Both the position numbers and the translations under genes were made by a program. The notes beneath the pieces are model-generated. The model did no database searches, was not told the origin of the DNA, and saw nothing but the letters and a program-made list of their open reading frames with translations. From Aphelocoma coerulescens (lineage: Eukaryota > Chordata > Aves > Passeriformes > Corvidae): a stretch of DNA of 64,000 nt. Positions 41,111 to 54,600 of the stretch are shown piece after piece (within the stretch, counting starts at the first letter, position 1; each line of letters opens with the position of its first letter). The stretch is from the NCBI RefSeq assembly GCF_041296385.1, contig NC_091013.1, forward strand, positions 11,670,001 to 11,734,000, written 5' to 3'.

Positions 41111-44100
41111 AGAATTGAAATGCTCTTTAGTGAGAAGATGGGACAAATTATATGGCTCAGACTAGAGTACCCACCATCAGCATATGTACACTAAACAGCC
41201 CTTTATCTCCTTTTCCTACCATCCCCTTGACTTTTATACTCCATTTTCTTTTCCTGCACATCTGTCTCTTTGTACCTCTGGTCCTTCCCCTAAATAAGAT
41301 TCATGCATCCTCAGAATCACTTCAAAGGATCATTCAGTAATATTTTTTACATGAACAAAAAGTGCTTTTCCTCCCTGCATCCCATAGGAAGCCCCATACA
41401 CTCTTTAGTCTGAAGGCCTTTCCAGGAGGGAGTATCTCCAAGCAATTGGGTGGCTTTCCACTTGCAGGTCATAAGGATTTCTTACCCATCTCTGCTTCTC
41501 TAACCCCTCATTGAGCCTTTGTGTTTTCCACAATCATCTTTAGGCACTAGAGTGTGATTAACTTAGCACTGCATGTGTGATAGCAGACAAGGTATCAGTA
41601 TATTTATTTTAAAACAGAAGACCATCAGCCAGTTCTCAAAGACCATAAGGGTAACATTCTTGACAAGTTACTGATTTCTTCCCAGTATCCCTTGTTTTCC
41701 TAGCTGTGTCTTTCCCTGCCTCTCTTTATAAATGGTCTCTTCTGCTCACTCTCCTGGCAAAGATCCCATCAGGTTTCTCTGTAAGACTATTTTTTTATAA
41801 AGTATTCACTGTCCTTTCTTCATTATTTAATCTGAAAACTTCCAAATCACAGCATCCTGTGGTAAAAGTTGTCACAGTTTGTGAGTGTAATCATAACTAC
41901 TTCTGAATGCTTCATATTCTGGTAATCCTGTTTCCTAATGATTTTCTGAAAGTTTCTATAATGTAAAGCAAATGCAGACAAAATGTCTAATCAGTTTCTG
42001 CATCTTCCTAAAAAACTTGAAATACAACTTCTGCTTTCTTAAACTTCAGTTTTACAGGAGTATTTCTTCTACCAGGTTTTTCTCTGAAGCTTAAACTTTC
42101 TTTTTACCTACCATTTTTACCCCCATTCTAATATATTTCAACCATGACTTTTTTACACTATGTAAACATTATGTCTACATCAGTATATAAAAAATTATAA
42201 ATATATAGATAATGTACCAATATAACTTCCTTAAATCCTAAGTATTCTCAAAACTTTTTAATTTTTTGTGGTCAAAAAAATCCCAGAAGTATGTCTCCTA
42301 AGATAACCCATTTCAGAGCTACTACAAACAAAACAAATATAAAATACTATCAAAAATTCCAGATAAAATTTCAGGACAGAATAATTATAAATGTCACCAA
42401 GAAAACTGTACTGTAAGGAGAGGCTGAAAGCACACAAAAATCAGAAAAATCTGTTTCTTTCTGAGCCACTTAGGAGTTGTTTGTTTTTTAACAGAGCTTG
42501 TTATGGGAAAACTGCCATTGTAATTATGGATCAGCAACTGCTACTCTGTAATACTGATGTTTTCTGTATAATTTTTCCCTTTCCTCTTTTTTCTTTTTGA
42601 GGAGAAGAATAAATCATAAATATTTCAATTTCCAATTTCTGAAAGACGAGGAGCAACAGTGAAATGGTGAGGTCTTTAAGAGCACAAATTGTAGTACACC
42701 AAAGAAAATATCCAAGGAAAGTGTTTTTTGAACTGTGCAAGACACTGATGCAACACAAATGTTTCAAGGAACATGACTTTGAAGCCCTCATATTATATTC
42801 TGCTTCTTTCAACTGCTGGTTGAAATGTATGAGAGACTCTTGATACTATTAAGAAGCCCTATAGCCTTCAATCTACAGAGGCAGATACTTCCATTTTACA
42901 TGTTACAATTTCCTACTCATTGATGTTAGTGACAAGAATATTATTATTATTGTTATTATAAAATGTGTTGACAACAGAATATTTGGCCCTTAAGAATTTA
43001 TCTGCACCTTCTTTAAGGATTCACATCAAATTACCAACTTTTCTGTTATTTTATTAAATCATTTTCTAAATAGATAATTTTTGAACCTGTCACAAAATAC
43101 CAATGTCTGTAGTACAGTTGTTAATCAAATGCATGCATATATGCATATTGAAATGTAAATTGCCTCAGAAGTGAAAGCTATGTTATGAAAAGTGGAACAA
43201 TAAATAGAAGTTTTCTACATTTTATGTATGTTTGAATCAGGAAATGAATTAGCTCATTTCTCCTAAATTCAAAGTATCAGAAAGTATCTAGTTTTATGCA
43301 GAAGGCCAGAACTCAAAAATATGTTGAAGTATATTGCAGCATAACAGCAAGCATCAATTTTAATGTATGATAGCTCTGATAAACATCAGGGTTACTCCAG
43401 GAGCCCTTTAGCATGGAAACAACCCAGTGTATTATTCTGAAAATAAAACTGTTATAAAACTAGTTGTTTTCACACAATAAAAGACACTCATAGGAAAACA
43501 GTATGGGAATCCAGCTTTCCTGGATTCATATGTTATTTTTTAGTTTTTCAGCTATTTCACAATGCATCTTAATGATACTAGTCTTCCACAGTAATCACAG
43601 GAACTGCAAAAAACCATAAGAAACCACAACCAAACTTGCACCTAAAAGTACTATTGACACATGAATGTTATCTGTGACAGCAAGATAAAAGTTGAGTAGA
43701 AATAAAATATTTGATTGTTCCTTATTCCTGCAGCTGCTCATTTCAGACCATGGAGCTGAACCAAACTACTAGGATGACTTAATTCCACAGTTTCTGGGGT
43801 TTGTGTGTATTCTTCCTTCAGAGCATCAGCATACACAATTATTCAAAGACGACGTGTTTGAAGGAAAAGCCATATCCCGTGGTTATACTTTGTTTAGAAA
43901 TAATTGAGGCTATGTCACTATTTATAAGATAGTCCCAGAAAGCTCTTGAATTTCTGAGGAATGTCCCTCCTTTTTAGATTTGTTGTAAGCTGTCATTTCC
44001 AGAGAAGCAAGACTGGACACATAAAAGTAAGTCTGGTTTTGGAAGATTTTACTTATTTAAACAGATTTTCTCAATTTTTGTGCAAGTTAATACAGCTTCA

Positions 44101-44898
44101 TATCAGCAGCTATGAATCTCCCTGCAGAGAACAGATTTGGTTTTTATTTTTTGGTGGGGAAAAGTTATGCAATGGAGTTCTGTTCCTGTCTCAGCTCAGT
44201 GACAGCTCATCATTACTTTGTGACTGAAGATTGTGCTGAACACTTGGCAGAACAGGGCTTATTCTGTTGACAAAGCAGAATTTTGCCACTATCTGCTGCT
44301 ATGCCCAACCAGAGGCGGGGTAGGCTGCCTGATCCAGCACAGATTCCTCCAAGACACTTCCCTGCTGTAGTTCTCTGCACAGATAGACTCAAGTCTCAAG
44401 TAAAAATATCTGTGGTGGTTTCAGCCAGTAAGATGGTTTGTGATATTCAAGAGCAGAGGGAAGTCCCTACAGTGGCATGCAGCATATGCACATTTAGGTA
44501 TAGACATAATGTTTTAAAACCAGGAGCATTTTTACAATTTCGTTATAAAAGCATTGTCTTGATTATGTCACTAAAACAAAAATTAGCAAGTCTCTGACTT
44601 AAATGATTACTATATACCTTTGGCTCTGCCTTCCTGTGTACTTACATTATGACTAAGTTATTAGCTAACTGATTATACTTTACTTTTCATCGTGAACTTA
44701 ACTCATTTACATGCACAGTATCGACTAGTGTTTCCCAATGCTTAACATTTCACACTATGAAACATGGCTTCAATACTTTCAAACATTACTCTCCATTATT
44801 AAATCTCATTGGATGGGTTGAAATTCAGAGATGTTGCTATGAGGCATGCCATGGAGAGGCTCAGGAGGCCCTAAATTCAGCATGGTATAATCTGACAC

Positions 44899-44962
44899 AG
44901 GAAAGAAAAAGGGAAAAAGAAAAAGAAAAGAAAAGGGCAGGAAAAAGAAAGGAAAAAGGAAG
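44899..44962 (+). repeat. Purine-rich (GAAAA)n-like tract
   Basis: 64 bases of imperfect GAAA/GGAAA repeats interrupted by a single C at about 44938. It is a polypurine tract on the plus strand. Confidence 0.8.
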
Positions 44963-46375
44963 CTACTTTAGGGCAGAGAAAAAGTCACATTATTTTCCAG
45001 GATGTCTCCAAGGCTACTGAGGCCCTCAAGTTAAAATACAGGCATGGAGAGATCCTGTATATCAAGTCTATCTCAGCAGAGAAAAGAGTTGTTATATAAT
45101 CCCTATATCCTCTCTCCTCACAAAAAAATCCCTGAATAAGATTGTTTTGGTGGGGAAAGTGTCAGATCTGACTGCAGCACCACTAAAATATCATTCTTTT
45201 ATCGCTTGCCCTCATTTCAGTTTTAATAAGCTCTCTTGGCTCTCTTATCTTTTTATGTTCACTCCACAGCAATTAAATAGAAATGCAAATGTCATACCCA
45301 TTTTTATAATAGTGTCTCTTATAAAACTGCAATGAAGACAGCAAATTATATATTTGTTAAATGATCTTTTTGTCAACAAAATCTAGCTAATATGAAGATA
45401 ATGCCCCTATATGTACCATATGTGTGTTTGCATGTTTTATAAACATGGGAAGATTATTGGTTACAATTCTAGCACAACTTCCGAGAAAACATTAGACTTT
45501 AAAAGCTCAAATCAGTTAAATCAGGCAGGAAGAGAGTTTATGAATATTCAGTTTGGATTTCAAAACAGCTGCTCTATTTGACCATTATAAAAATTACCAC
45601 CTTTTTTATTCACTAAATACAAACATCCAGTAAAGTGATATTGCATTCACACAAATATCTGATAACTACTTTAATTCAGATGTGTTTTCATAGAGCCATC
45701 TTCCCTCTTTAAAGGGAAACCACGTCATAGAAAAAAAAAAGCAAGAAAATCCAGATTTCTTTTTCTGTGTTTATCTCTGAAAGTACTCCAGCAATCCAAC
45801 TGAGACATAGAGAGTAGAGCACACAAAATAATTCACTAACCATCTATCTTAAACAATGAACAACATGCTGCCACAACGGCAACATCTGATCACTATCACT
45901 AGTAGAAAAAATCTCACCCCAAAGTATGAGGGGTACACTTTGCCACTGGAAGTTTTCTGACACAGATTGCCATCCACCTTCTGCTCAGGTATTTGCCTGT
46001 GACCTCAACCAAAGGCAACCAAGTGTTTCACACTCTGTAATACATTTACCTCATCATCTGTGAAGTGTAGAAGTGTTATCTTGAAGAGGAGGAACTGAAA
46101 CAGAAAGACTACTTCCCCACTCCTCACAAATAGTAATATGACAAAATATCACAAAAATAATTTAAATCCAGGTCTAAACATTTACCCTCCAAAATCAACT
46201 CCATTTCTAAATTAACACATCACAGGATGAAAAAGCCAGAAAGAATATATGAAAGAAAAAGCTACCTTCCTGCTTTATTTGGAGCATCTTCGTGACTGTC
46301 CCATTTTGTCCTCCACTTGTTCAATCTTTATACAAACTATTCACAGCCGTATGTAACAGCAGGGTGATAACATCA

Positions 46376-46483
46376 GGAAAATAGCAGGACTGAAATCAAG
46401 ATAGAGGTAGACTAAATAGCAGGGACTAAGACTGTGTCAAACAGCAGATAGATTAGGAGAACAGCAGGTAGATTAGAAGAAAC
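46376..46483 (+). repeat. Degenerate AGCAGG-based repeats beside an LTR
   Basis: Five related segments recur at roughly 20-40 base spacing. They start with variants of atagcagg or acagcag; two adjacent 20-mers at 46441-46480 (acagcagatagattaggaga and acagcaggtagattagaaga) differ at only two positions. This looks like a small decayed minisatellite just 5' of the LTR insertion. Confidence 0.55.
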
Positions 46484-46499
46484 AGCCAAAATAAAGGGC

Positions 46500-47527
46500 T
46501 GTGTTGTGTTTATTTAGGGCAAGGTGTTACCAGCAAGGGGCTGCAGAGGTGTGAGAAGAGACCAGGGCTGACCCAGGTTAGACAGACCCTGTTCCAGCTG
46601 CCTCCAATAAATCTACCTCAGGGCACAGCTGAACTCAGCACCCAAGCTGGCCATGTCCCTAGGAAAGTTTATTCAAGAATGCATTTCAGAAAAACCACAG
46701 TGCAACTGCTGTGAGAGAAGACTGAGAGACAAGTGGGAGAAACAGCCTTGCAGACTCTAAGCATGGTGAAAAGGGAAGGGGGAAATGTTCTCTAGGTGCT
46801 GGAGCAGAGAATCCCCTGGAGATGACCATGATGACACAGGCTGTCTCCCTGCATCTCATGGAGGATCACGCTGGAGCATATATCCACCTGCAGCCCACGG
46901 AGGACCCCACGCTGGAGCAGGTGGACAGTCCATGAAGGAAGCTGAGCCCAGGGGAATCCTGTACAGAAGTAGGTTTTCTGGCAGGAGCTGCATTTCATGA
47001 GGGACCCATGCTAAAGCAATCTGTTCCTGAAGGACTGCACCCTGTGGAAAAGACTCCTGTGCAGTAAATCTTGAAGAACCACAGCCCTCAGAAGAACCCA
47101 CACTGGGTATCCTCATGAAAGACTGTATCCCATGGAAGGGGCTCCACAATGGAGCAGGGTAAAAGTGTGAGGAAGGAGTGGCAGAGATGAACTGCTATGA
47201 CCTGACAGCAACCCTCAATCCCCATCCCCCTGTGCCACACTGGGTTGGTGGACAGAGGACTTGAGAAAGAGGAATAAAATTGAGCCTGGGGAGGAGGAGA
47301 CTGGGAGAAGCCGTTCTTAGTTTTGCCATTTTTTCTCACAATCCTACACTTAATTTTCCCCCAGTCAAGTCTGCTTTTCTCATGGAGGTAATTGGTAAAT
47401 GATCTCCCTGTTTTTATCTTGACCCACAAACTTTTTCATCCTATTTTTTCCCCCATCCTGTTGAGCGAGGGGAGTGTGAGAGCAGCTGGGTGGGCATATG
47501 GCAGCCAGCCAAGTTTAACACACCACA
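46500..47527 (+). mobile_element. Solo LTR of an avian ERVL-type endogenous retrovirus, about 1.03 kb
   Basis: The text matches the avian ERVL LTR type, with its repeated motif of the form 'cacgctggagca...', the block tctgttcctgaaggactgca, and a 3' part rich in acccaca/ctttttcatcc followed by gccagccaagtttaacacac. The ends are tgtgttgtgttta and taacacaccaca, imperfect inverted repeats in the usual TG...CA form. The flanks read aaaggg-c before and aggg-t after, so a 4-5 base target duplication (AGGG plus one mismatch) is visible. AATAAA lies at 47273-47278. There is one LTR and no internal viral sequence, so this is a solo LTR left by recombination. It is moderately diverged and lies on the strand antisense to IL1RAPL1. 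Confidence 0.85.
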
Positions 47528-49567
47528 AGGGTAAATCACTAACTTCCTAATGGCACTGAAAGTAATTTTGAATCCCAAAGCTATGATAAAAAAATTTGGT
47601 TTTAATTTTTACTGCCCTTTAATACTCTCATGATATTTTATTAGCTATATTATCCTCCTCAGCAATGCCCTCATGTATTAAAAAAGGACTTTGTTTTAGA
47701 TAGGCTATTATATATTGTAAGTTTGAACATGACATGAGTTGCATGATTTTCTGCAGTTACAGAATGAATACAAAGATAACATGGTAGGCAGGAGCATTAC
47801 TTGCTTAAGCATCGCTTTTGGAGACTAGACAAGAACATCACTTTGATGTACAATACCAAGTGTTTTTCAATAGTAAAAGGCAGAAAAAGACCATAAAATG
47901 TAGCATGACTGAAAATCTGTCCTTAGAAAGACCAGAATAGAACTGCATTGCAATAGAAATGAAATTGGGGGGTCATATAGGAAGGACTGTAAAAGGACTA
48001 TACCTACAGTTTGGTGAAACCAGAGCTCTTTTCTAAATTTGAAACTATTTATTTTGTCTATTCATTTTTAAAGATGTATTTGCTGCTTTCTCTTTATCTA
48101 CTACTGAAATTTTAACACCGTCTTCCTTTTTTTTAAAATCTAGACTGCAACAATAGCAAAAACATCTTGAATGTTATCTTAATGTGTCATATAATGCAAT
48201 GAACAGACAAATAAATGCAGAATCACACAAGTTTTCAATAGTAATTCTCAAATGCTTTCTGAAACACTGGCAGCACTGACTCAAGGATGATGTGTCTTGA
48301 GAGAGAGGAGTAGCTGCCAGTACAGAGCCACCTCTCCAATATACAATAGTATGTAGTTTGAAAATGCATTTTTTTAATAGAATAGTTGGTGTTTTTCAAA
48401 ATTACTTTAGCCTTCACTTCTGTAAGTATAGTATTAATAATAATAACAACAAGAACAACAATAAACAACTAAAAGGCACAAAAATAATTTTAATCGATGG
48501 ATCATCCAAAATAAATCACTCCAAAAGACATGGAACAATCCTCCTTAGCCATACTTTGATGTTGCTATTCAAACACATTGCATCTCTCTGTGAAACTTCT
48601 GTTTCATTTAATCTTATATTCTAATTAGCACACAGGAGTAACTGAAAAGAAGGCCAAGCAGCATTAGTGCACAGCAGAACTAGCACAGTTACTGTTCTAG
48701 GTCCCGAGGGGCAGCGGTGTTATACTGCACACAAACAATCTGGCCTGCTCCCTAAGGAAGAAGACTGAATGGGACATAGCATTCTAAAAGGTTGGATCAA
48801 GAGTTTGCATGCTTTCATTTTCTAGCCAACTGAACCAATTTGGATGCAGCTGCTATTTACTAAGCAGGCTGGCCTCTATGATCATTTTAATGGGTCACAG
48901 ATACTCCACAGCAAAGACATATAAATGTTTATAACTGAGCACAGATTTTACAAAATCTGTCTCTCTACGCATCAGTTTTAAACCCACTCTTACAAATTCC
49001 TTTACACTGACAATTAAGAGAAATCCCGTATGTTTTTCCTGTAGTTCAAGTCTTAGGATTGTAATGTATTATTTGTATTCTAGTAGTGTCAAATTCTCCA
49101 CTCAAAATCAATGCCTCCCTATTTTAGGTGTTGTGTGTAAACACTCAAGAAGAAAGCACATGACTGAAGGTCTTTCATAAAAGAAGAATAGACCTGTCAT
49201 AAAGAGGAGGAAGAGTGTTTAGGACACAAAGTTACATGGCTTGTTTTTTCTTGTTTACCTTTTTTTTTCTAAAATTGAAAAAATGAGTAAGATGAGTGTG
49301 TGTAGACTGTAATTGGTGACAGGTAAATCGCTGATAAAAAGAAAAAGCTGGACTTTTAAGGAAGTTTTTAAAAGCATTTGTATTTTAAGGAGAAGCAGAA
49401 TGTAGGCAGAGAGGGCAGAAAGCCTGGCAGGAAGAGAGACCTAGAGGAAGTGCAGCTCTGAGATGAGTGATCTCTGAAGCATGACAGAAAAGTTCCTATC
49501 TAAAGACAGTTGCAGTGAGATTTTTAACATCTAACTACGTAAGTTTGAAGCAGGGCTGGTTTTTTTG

Positions 49568-49587
49568 TTTTTTTTTTTTTTTTTTTT
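49568..49587 (+). repeat. T20 homopolymer
   Basis: Twenty uninterrupted Ts, preceded by T7-G. No retrotransposon body is recognised beside it. Confidence 0.9.
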
Positions 49588-50257
49588 GTTTCTTTCCTGT
49601 CTGAGGAGGAAGAAAAAGTGGTGCAAATCTTTAAGAAATCAGTCAGCTTGCCACCATGTGCCTTCACAGGGGCTTAATTAGGCTCCATGTCTCTGCTCAC
49701 CCCACAAGAGCCAATATTGGAAACAGGAGTAAAAAGTTGCTGCTGAGCATAAAGACCCATATGGATCTTACATATTTTAAGTAGATAAGAATGGGATAAG
49801 CTGCATTATGAAGTGGACACTGAGCTCCAGAAACAATCAGTAAAATATGTGTTTGTCTGGGTCTTTAAGTAGCAGTTAAATCAGCATCTCATGAGACATA
49901 GGTTAAAGAGAGATTTACACTTCCAGATAGTACATTTATAAAATGGGAAAGACAATACAGAGAAGACATGGCAAAGACATCCTGAAACAGCCCACCTCTG
50001 TTGAATGCATTTTTAAATACCTTCCTCTATCACATTAGAGAAAATGCTGTGACAGTACAATTTCTTGTTTTCTGAGAAATGAAACAAAATAGCCTTGAGA
50101 GCAGAGAGAAAAAAAACCTCACTTTGAGAATTATTGCCTTTGTCAGCAGCTGTTACTCAGATTTCTTACATATGGTGCCAAGAAAAAATATGCTTCTTCA
50201 GACATAGTACAGTGCATCATGTAATTTTGACAGATTTTTTTTTCAGATATTTATTTC

Positions 50258-50790
50258 TTGAATCCTGTTCAGAAGAATACATGTACTAAAACTGAACAGA
50301 ACTTAAAGTTACTTAGAAGAGTCAAAGCTAACAGAGTAAAAACCCATATGCCAATATATAGCCCACCCAAGAAAGTAACAGTTGTGTACACAGAAGCAAA
50401 ATCACACAGGACATACTATAATAAACAATCTCTACTGACTGCAAGCAGATACTCTTCCAAGGAAAATCAAGGATTAAAAAGAAAAATCTTTTCCATGAGA
50501 AAAAAAATTCTGCAATTAGTTTGAGGAAAAATAAATACTTCCATTAATTAAAAAACCCTAAAACCACCCAGACTGATTTGCCAGTAGTCCACTCAGGTAC
50601 ACCTTAATTACCTGTGTGAAGACCTTTCCTATGATTTGCCACAGAAGGTACCCTCTGTAGGGAAGGTGGATGATTGCAGCAACCTGGGATTAGAGGAACA
50701 TGAAGCTCAACTATGGGACTACTCAGATATGAATGCAGATTATGACACAAAAATTGAAAGCTGCAACCAAGCAGACGAGGTTCAGGAAGC
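50258..50790 (+). other. Two small coding-like open frames, unidentified
   Basis: An 88-codon frame at 50258-50524 is rich in Lys/Arg (for example KTEQNLKLLRRVKANRVKTH). A second frame enters at about 50636 behind an acceptor-like gatttgccacag and reads acidic (LEEHEAQLWDYSDMNADYD). Both have a plausible amino-acid composition, but I recognise neither. The second runs on into CR1-like sequence after about 50790, so it is not a complete gene. It could be a remnant of an unrecognised retro-element or chance. Confidence 0.2.
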
Positions 50791-50900
50791 ACAACAGCTT
50801 CAGCGAGTCGGTCACCTGCGGTGCTTCCCAGGGCTAAGTTTTGGGTCGGGTCCTGTTCAACACCTTTACTGATGATCTGGATATGGGAATTGAATGTACA
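50790..50900 (+). mobile_element. CR1 LINE scrap from the reverse-transcriptase region
   Basis: On the plus strand the block gtcctgttcaacacctttac followed by tgatgatctggatatgggaa corresponds to the CR1 ORF2 motif VLGPVLFNIFINDLD, here with substitutions and a frame disruption near 50831-50836 (cagggctaag). It is short at both ends and has no coding capacity. It lies antisense to IL1RAPL1. Confidence 0.75.
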
Positions 50901-52113
50901 TTATTTCATTGTATCCACTCCTTGGATTTTGAGAACATCCTTTTTCTAGTACTCCACTTTACAGAGCTTCAGTGTTGGTAATATCTTTTCAAATAAAATT
51001 TTCATCAAATATTCAAAATTGCTTTACAGTAACTTAGTTTATGTTATTTATGCTTCATGATCAGGTTAAGTTAAAAACATATGATGTTTTCACACGATCA
51101 GATACTAGATCTATACATTTCTATATCAAATTATCTACTCTTTAATTTAATAACCAGCAATTTATACCTGTAGATAGAATGTTATCTGCTCATTCTGGCT
51201 TTAAAAGTCAGCATGTTTTTATATGAGGATGTGCAATTATTAACTGGTCAGAGAATAGTAAGAATAAAGGCCATAGCTTAGGGACTATTAAAAATCATTA
51301 AAGAGATAAGACTCACATTGTCAGTAGAGCAATATTAAAAACTTACTCTGAAACCTTTCAAAATTAGTTTTATATTTTACATAAAGAATGAAACTGACAT
51401 TTTATAAGCATAAGAATGACATTAATATCCATAGATAATTTATATAGAATATATTAAATTCAGTAAAACAATGAGTAAGCATCTGAGAGGTAAGGGACTT
51501 CAATAAGTTTACCAGGATGAGTTAAAAGTAATGTTATTAAGCCTTTCCTGAATATTTCCATGAGTATGCATTTTTCAGTGTTACAACTACAGAAGCTGAA
51601 CTAGGAATACAATTTTGAACCATGAAATCCACATTCCACTCCCAAAGAGAAACCAAATCAAAAGACCACCTATAAAGCAAAATCCTCAGTCTTTTAAAGT
51701 CTATACTGGGGATCTGATACTCTCTTTAGCAGCTTTTTGAGTGGTGCTATTATTAGATGGAAACATTTCAGAAGGAATGGTACATTAGGAACTCTCAAAG
51801 ATAGTTGAAACACATTATTTTCCTATCTACTAGTGTTCCTCATTCCTTCCTGGGGATTTTGGTACATGGATAATGGTACACAGTACTTCACTAGCACAGT
51901 CTGAATTTTACATTTTGTTTGGATATCCCTGCTCTCCTCAGACCAGGGATTCAACTGTCTAATCCACAGTGATGCATGTGCAGTGTAGCTCTTAAAGATG
52001 TCTTACATATTTGTATTAATAAACCTTGGAAATATATTTTATCAGACTGCCTAGAAAATAAGCAACAGAATCACTAGCATCTGAATACACTACATACTTC
52101 TGCTTCTTTTTCG

Positions 52114-52134
52114 TTTTTTTTTTTTTTTTTTTTT
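52114..52134 (+). repeat. T21 homopolymer
   Basis: Twenty-one uninterrupted Ts, preceded by a T-rich stretch with single C and G interruptions. Confidence 0.9.
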
Positions 52135-52596
52135 GTAAGTAATAAGCATGACAAAATCCTGAGCACTACATGCTGGTCCTTTCCATTGGAACAGAAGAAA
52201 GTAACAGTTAGGATCAAATAAACCCCTGGAAGATATCCTGCAAAGTAACAGAATGTCATCTGCCTTAGAAAAGCCTTTGCTGACTGGGCTGCTGCTGTCT
52301 ACTTTTGCAGAAGTCACCAGTATATATATCAAATTTGCTATATACATCAAGTTGTGTGCTTGTGTATTGTGCTCCATGAAAACTGTTTCTTCTGTTATTA
52401 TTCTTCTCTGAGCATACACTTGTGGCTGCAACTTCCATTGATTTTCCCAGTTAGGGACAGGAACCAGGCTGTAGAAAGAAGTGCTCTATTATTACAGGTG
52501 GGAAATGAACTGCTTCCTATTCCATCTTTCATATAACTATCCACTGAAACATCCATCCGCAACCACCCTTGCACACACTTCTCAGTGCAGGAGAGA

Positions 52597-53205
52597 TGTT
52601 GCGGTGAACCATGGCCAAACCCAGGGTCAGCCGGATCAAGTGGACCCAAAGGTCCATTGGTTTGATGCTGCCCCAGCCCAAAAGCCCTGAGCATTCATAA
52701 GGCTGTGAGAAGTACATAAATCCGTGCCTTACCATTGGCTGCAGCCCTCCCCTCCCCTTATTTCTCATATTTGGCTGTATTTCCAGAGAGTTCTCTGTTC
52801 TTTGGTTGTTAATTGGTCCTTGTTATTCCTCCCCGCCTACCCCTTCTCCCATTTGCTGTAATCCCTTCTCCCCACCTCGGTAACACCCCCTGGCTGCTGT
52901 TCCATTGGTTACTGTGTGTTTTCCACACCCGTTTCATGGGGGTACAAGGTCCCCTGTGAGGCGCACGGCTTCGGCTTTCTCTGTGGATTTTGCGTTTCTT
53001 CAATAAACCCCTTCCCCCACGAAGAAGTCCCTCCGCCTTTTTCCTGCCTCCTTCTCACACCTTTGAGATCGGTGGGCAAGATGAACCCAACCCAAAGCTT
53101 CACCTGTCCTCCTGTGCCATGGTCAGCTCCGTCCAGCCCCGTTGGGGCAGGCAGAAGATTGCCCGGTGCCCGGGACAGGGCGCTAACTGGCACGGCGCTG
53201 CGGCA
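52597..53205 (+). mobile_element. LTR of an endogenous retrovirus, CpG- and GC-rich, about 0.6 kb
   Basis: The segment begins tgttgcggtgaaccatgg and contains a TATA-like agtacataaat at about 52712-52722, then CCATTGG boxes. AATAAA lies in ttcttcaataaaccccttcc near 53000, followed by a U5-like CpG-rich part ending near gcgctgcggca. This promoter, poly(A) signal and U5 order is that of a retroviral LTR in plus orientation. Frequent CpGs argue for a relatively young copy. The start is clear; the 3' end is uncertain because I find no exact target-site duplication (gagaga before, gcgagt after). The family is not named with confidence, and it is antisense to IL1RAPL1. No viral gene is present. Confidence 0.72.
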
Positions 53206-53650
53206 GCGAGTCATATTCCAGATAATTTTGTAACTCCTTACAGTAATTTCAGTCACACAGGAGCAGAAAAGAATCAAAAGCGAAAGGCTAAAAGAAGTGT
53301 TTTCTACATTGTGTGTCCCTTTGGAGCTGCTGTATGGTTTTGGCTCTACATAAGATACCTTATATAGGAAACTCACTCAGGCCAAACTAAACGTCTTTTT
53401 TGTAACCAAATAATTTTATTTAATCAGACTATCTAAAGTATTAAGTCTATATTGCCAGACACAGGACAGTATATTCTCAAACTTCTTGTTGCTCTCCTGT
53501 CCAATTAGTGATGTGTTAATTGATTCTATATTTAGTACATTTTGTGGTAATTTTACATTACTAAAGTCATCTTCAAGATTCCCATACCGGGATTTACACT
53601 TACCCATTATATTGAAGATACGGATATTTATTTTTTTTAAAGCGCAGTGG

Positions 53651-53668
53651 TTTTTTTTTTTTTTTTTT
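53651..53668 (+). repeat. T18 homopolymer
   Basis: Eighteen uninterrupted Ts preceded by agcgcagtgg. Confidence 0.9.
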
Positions 53669-54544
53669 GCATGAGATCAAATGCCAAATATTTAACTTTT
53701 TTAAAGTTAATATAAAGACTCTTTAGTAATCCCTATCAGGAGTATATTTTTAATTTTCTTAATATCATCTGTCTATGGCTGCCTTAGTGAAAATAATAAA
53801 TATAGTAGAACAAAATATAGCATTGAATAATTGAACATGTATACTAACAGATGTAAGCTGTTTCTTGGATTATCATAATGAGAGATTTTAACTAATTATT
53901 AAAACACAGGCATTTGATCTCTCTGCTGCTGTATAGGTAAGCAGATCATTGATAGTAAACAGCAATAAAATTGTTTTACACACAAAGAGGCATTTCTACA
54001 CTATAAAGCTGCTTCCATACTGAAATAAACATCAAGATCCTCCCCATGTGATTGCTTTTAGGAGATGTATTCAGTTAGAATAAATTTTCCTGTAGGTTAT
54101 CAAGTGACTCACAAAATCATCCATTTCATGAGGTTCCTGGTCATAATTGAAAGAAAATATGTATATTAGAAAACAGCCAAGTATGGTACACAATGTGTAT
54201 TGTCTATACAGCCACTACTGTACTGATTGGCACTTGAGGCGTGCATTGCACGGGAATAAAAAATAATGAGTGTATCCATTGTGATGATATATTCCCAATA
54301 CAAGATAATTAGGAGGTAAAAATCTTGAAGCAACGCCTAAGGAATAGTATAAAAATAATAGAAAAGAGGATTCCAGGCTTGGATCTCAGCTGTTCGGTAG
54401 TTTGACTTCACTGAACACTACCAATTTCAGTATGAGAAATAAAATAGTATGTATGCTTGCTATTAGCCATTGTGTTTGAATAAGGTGTCCTATGGGACAA
54501 GTTCAGATTTAAACCTGTCTTTAGGGTTTACCAAGTAAGCTAAA

Positions 54545-54600
54545 GGTCTTTTTTTGTTTGGTTGGTTTTTTGTTTGTTTTGTTTTTGGGGGTTTTTTTTG
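54545..54600 (+). repeat. G/T-rich low-complexity tract
   Basis: T-runs separated by G or GG (GTTT/GGTT type), ending in ggggg and T8. Confidence 0.75.

Noticed and set aside
43133..43146. 14-bp palindrome atgcatatatgcat
   Set aside because: A short palindrome in AT-rich DNA is expected by chance and has no supporting context.
52909..53376. A 155-codon minus-strand frame and overlapping plus-strand frames
   Set aside because: They fall in and across the edge of an LTR, a composition effect; no retroviral protein is recognised.
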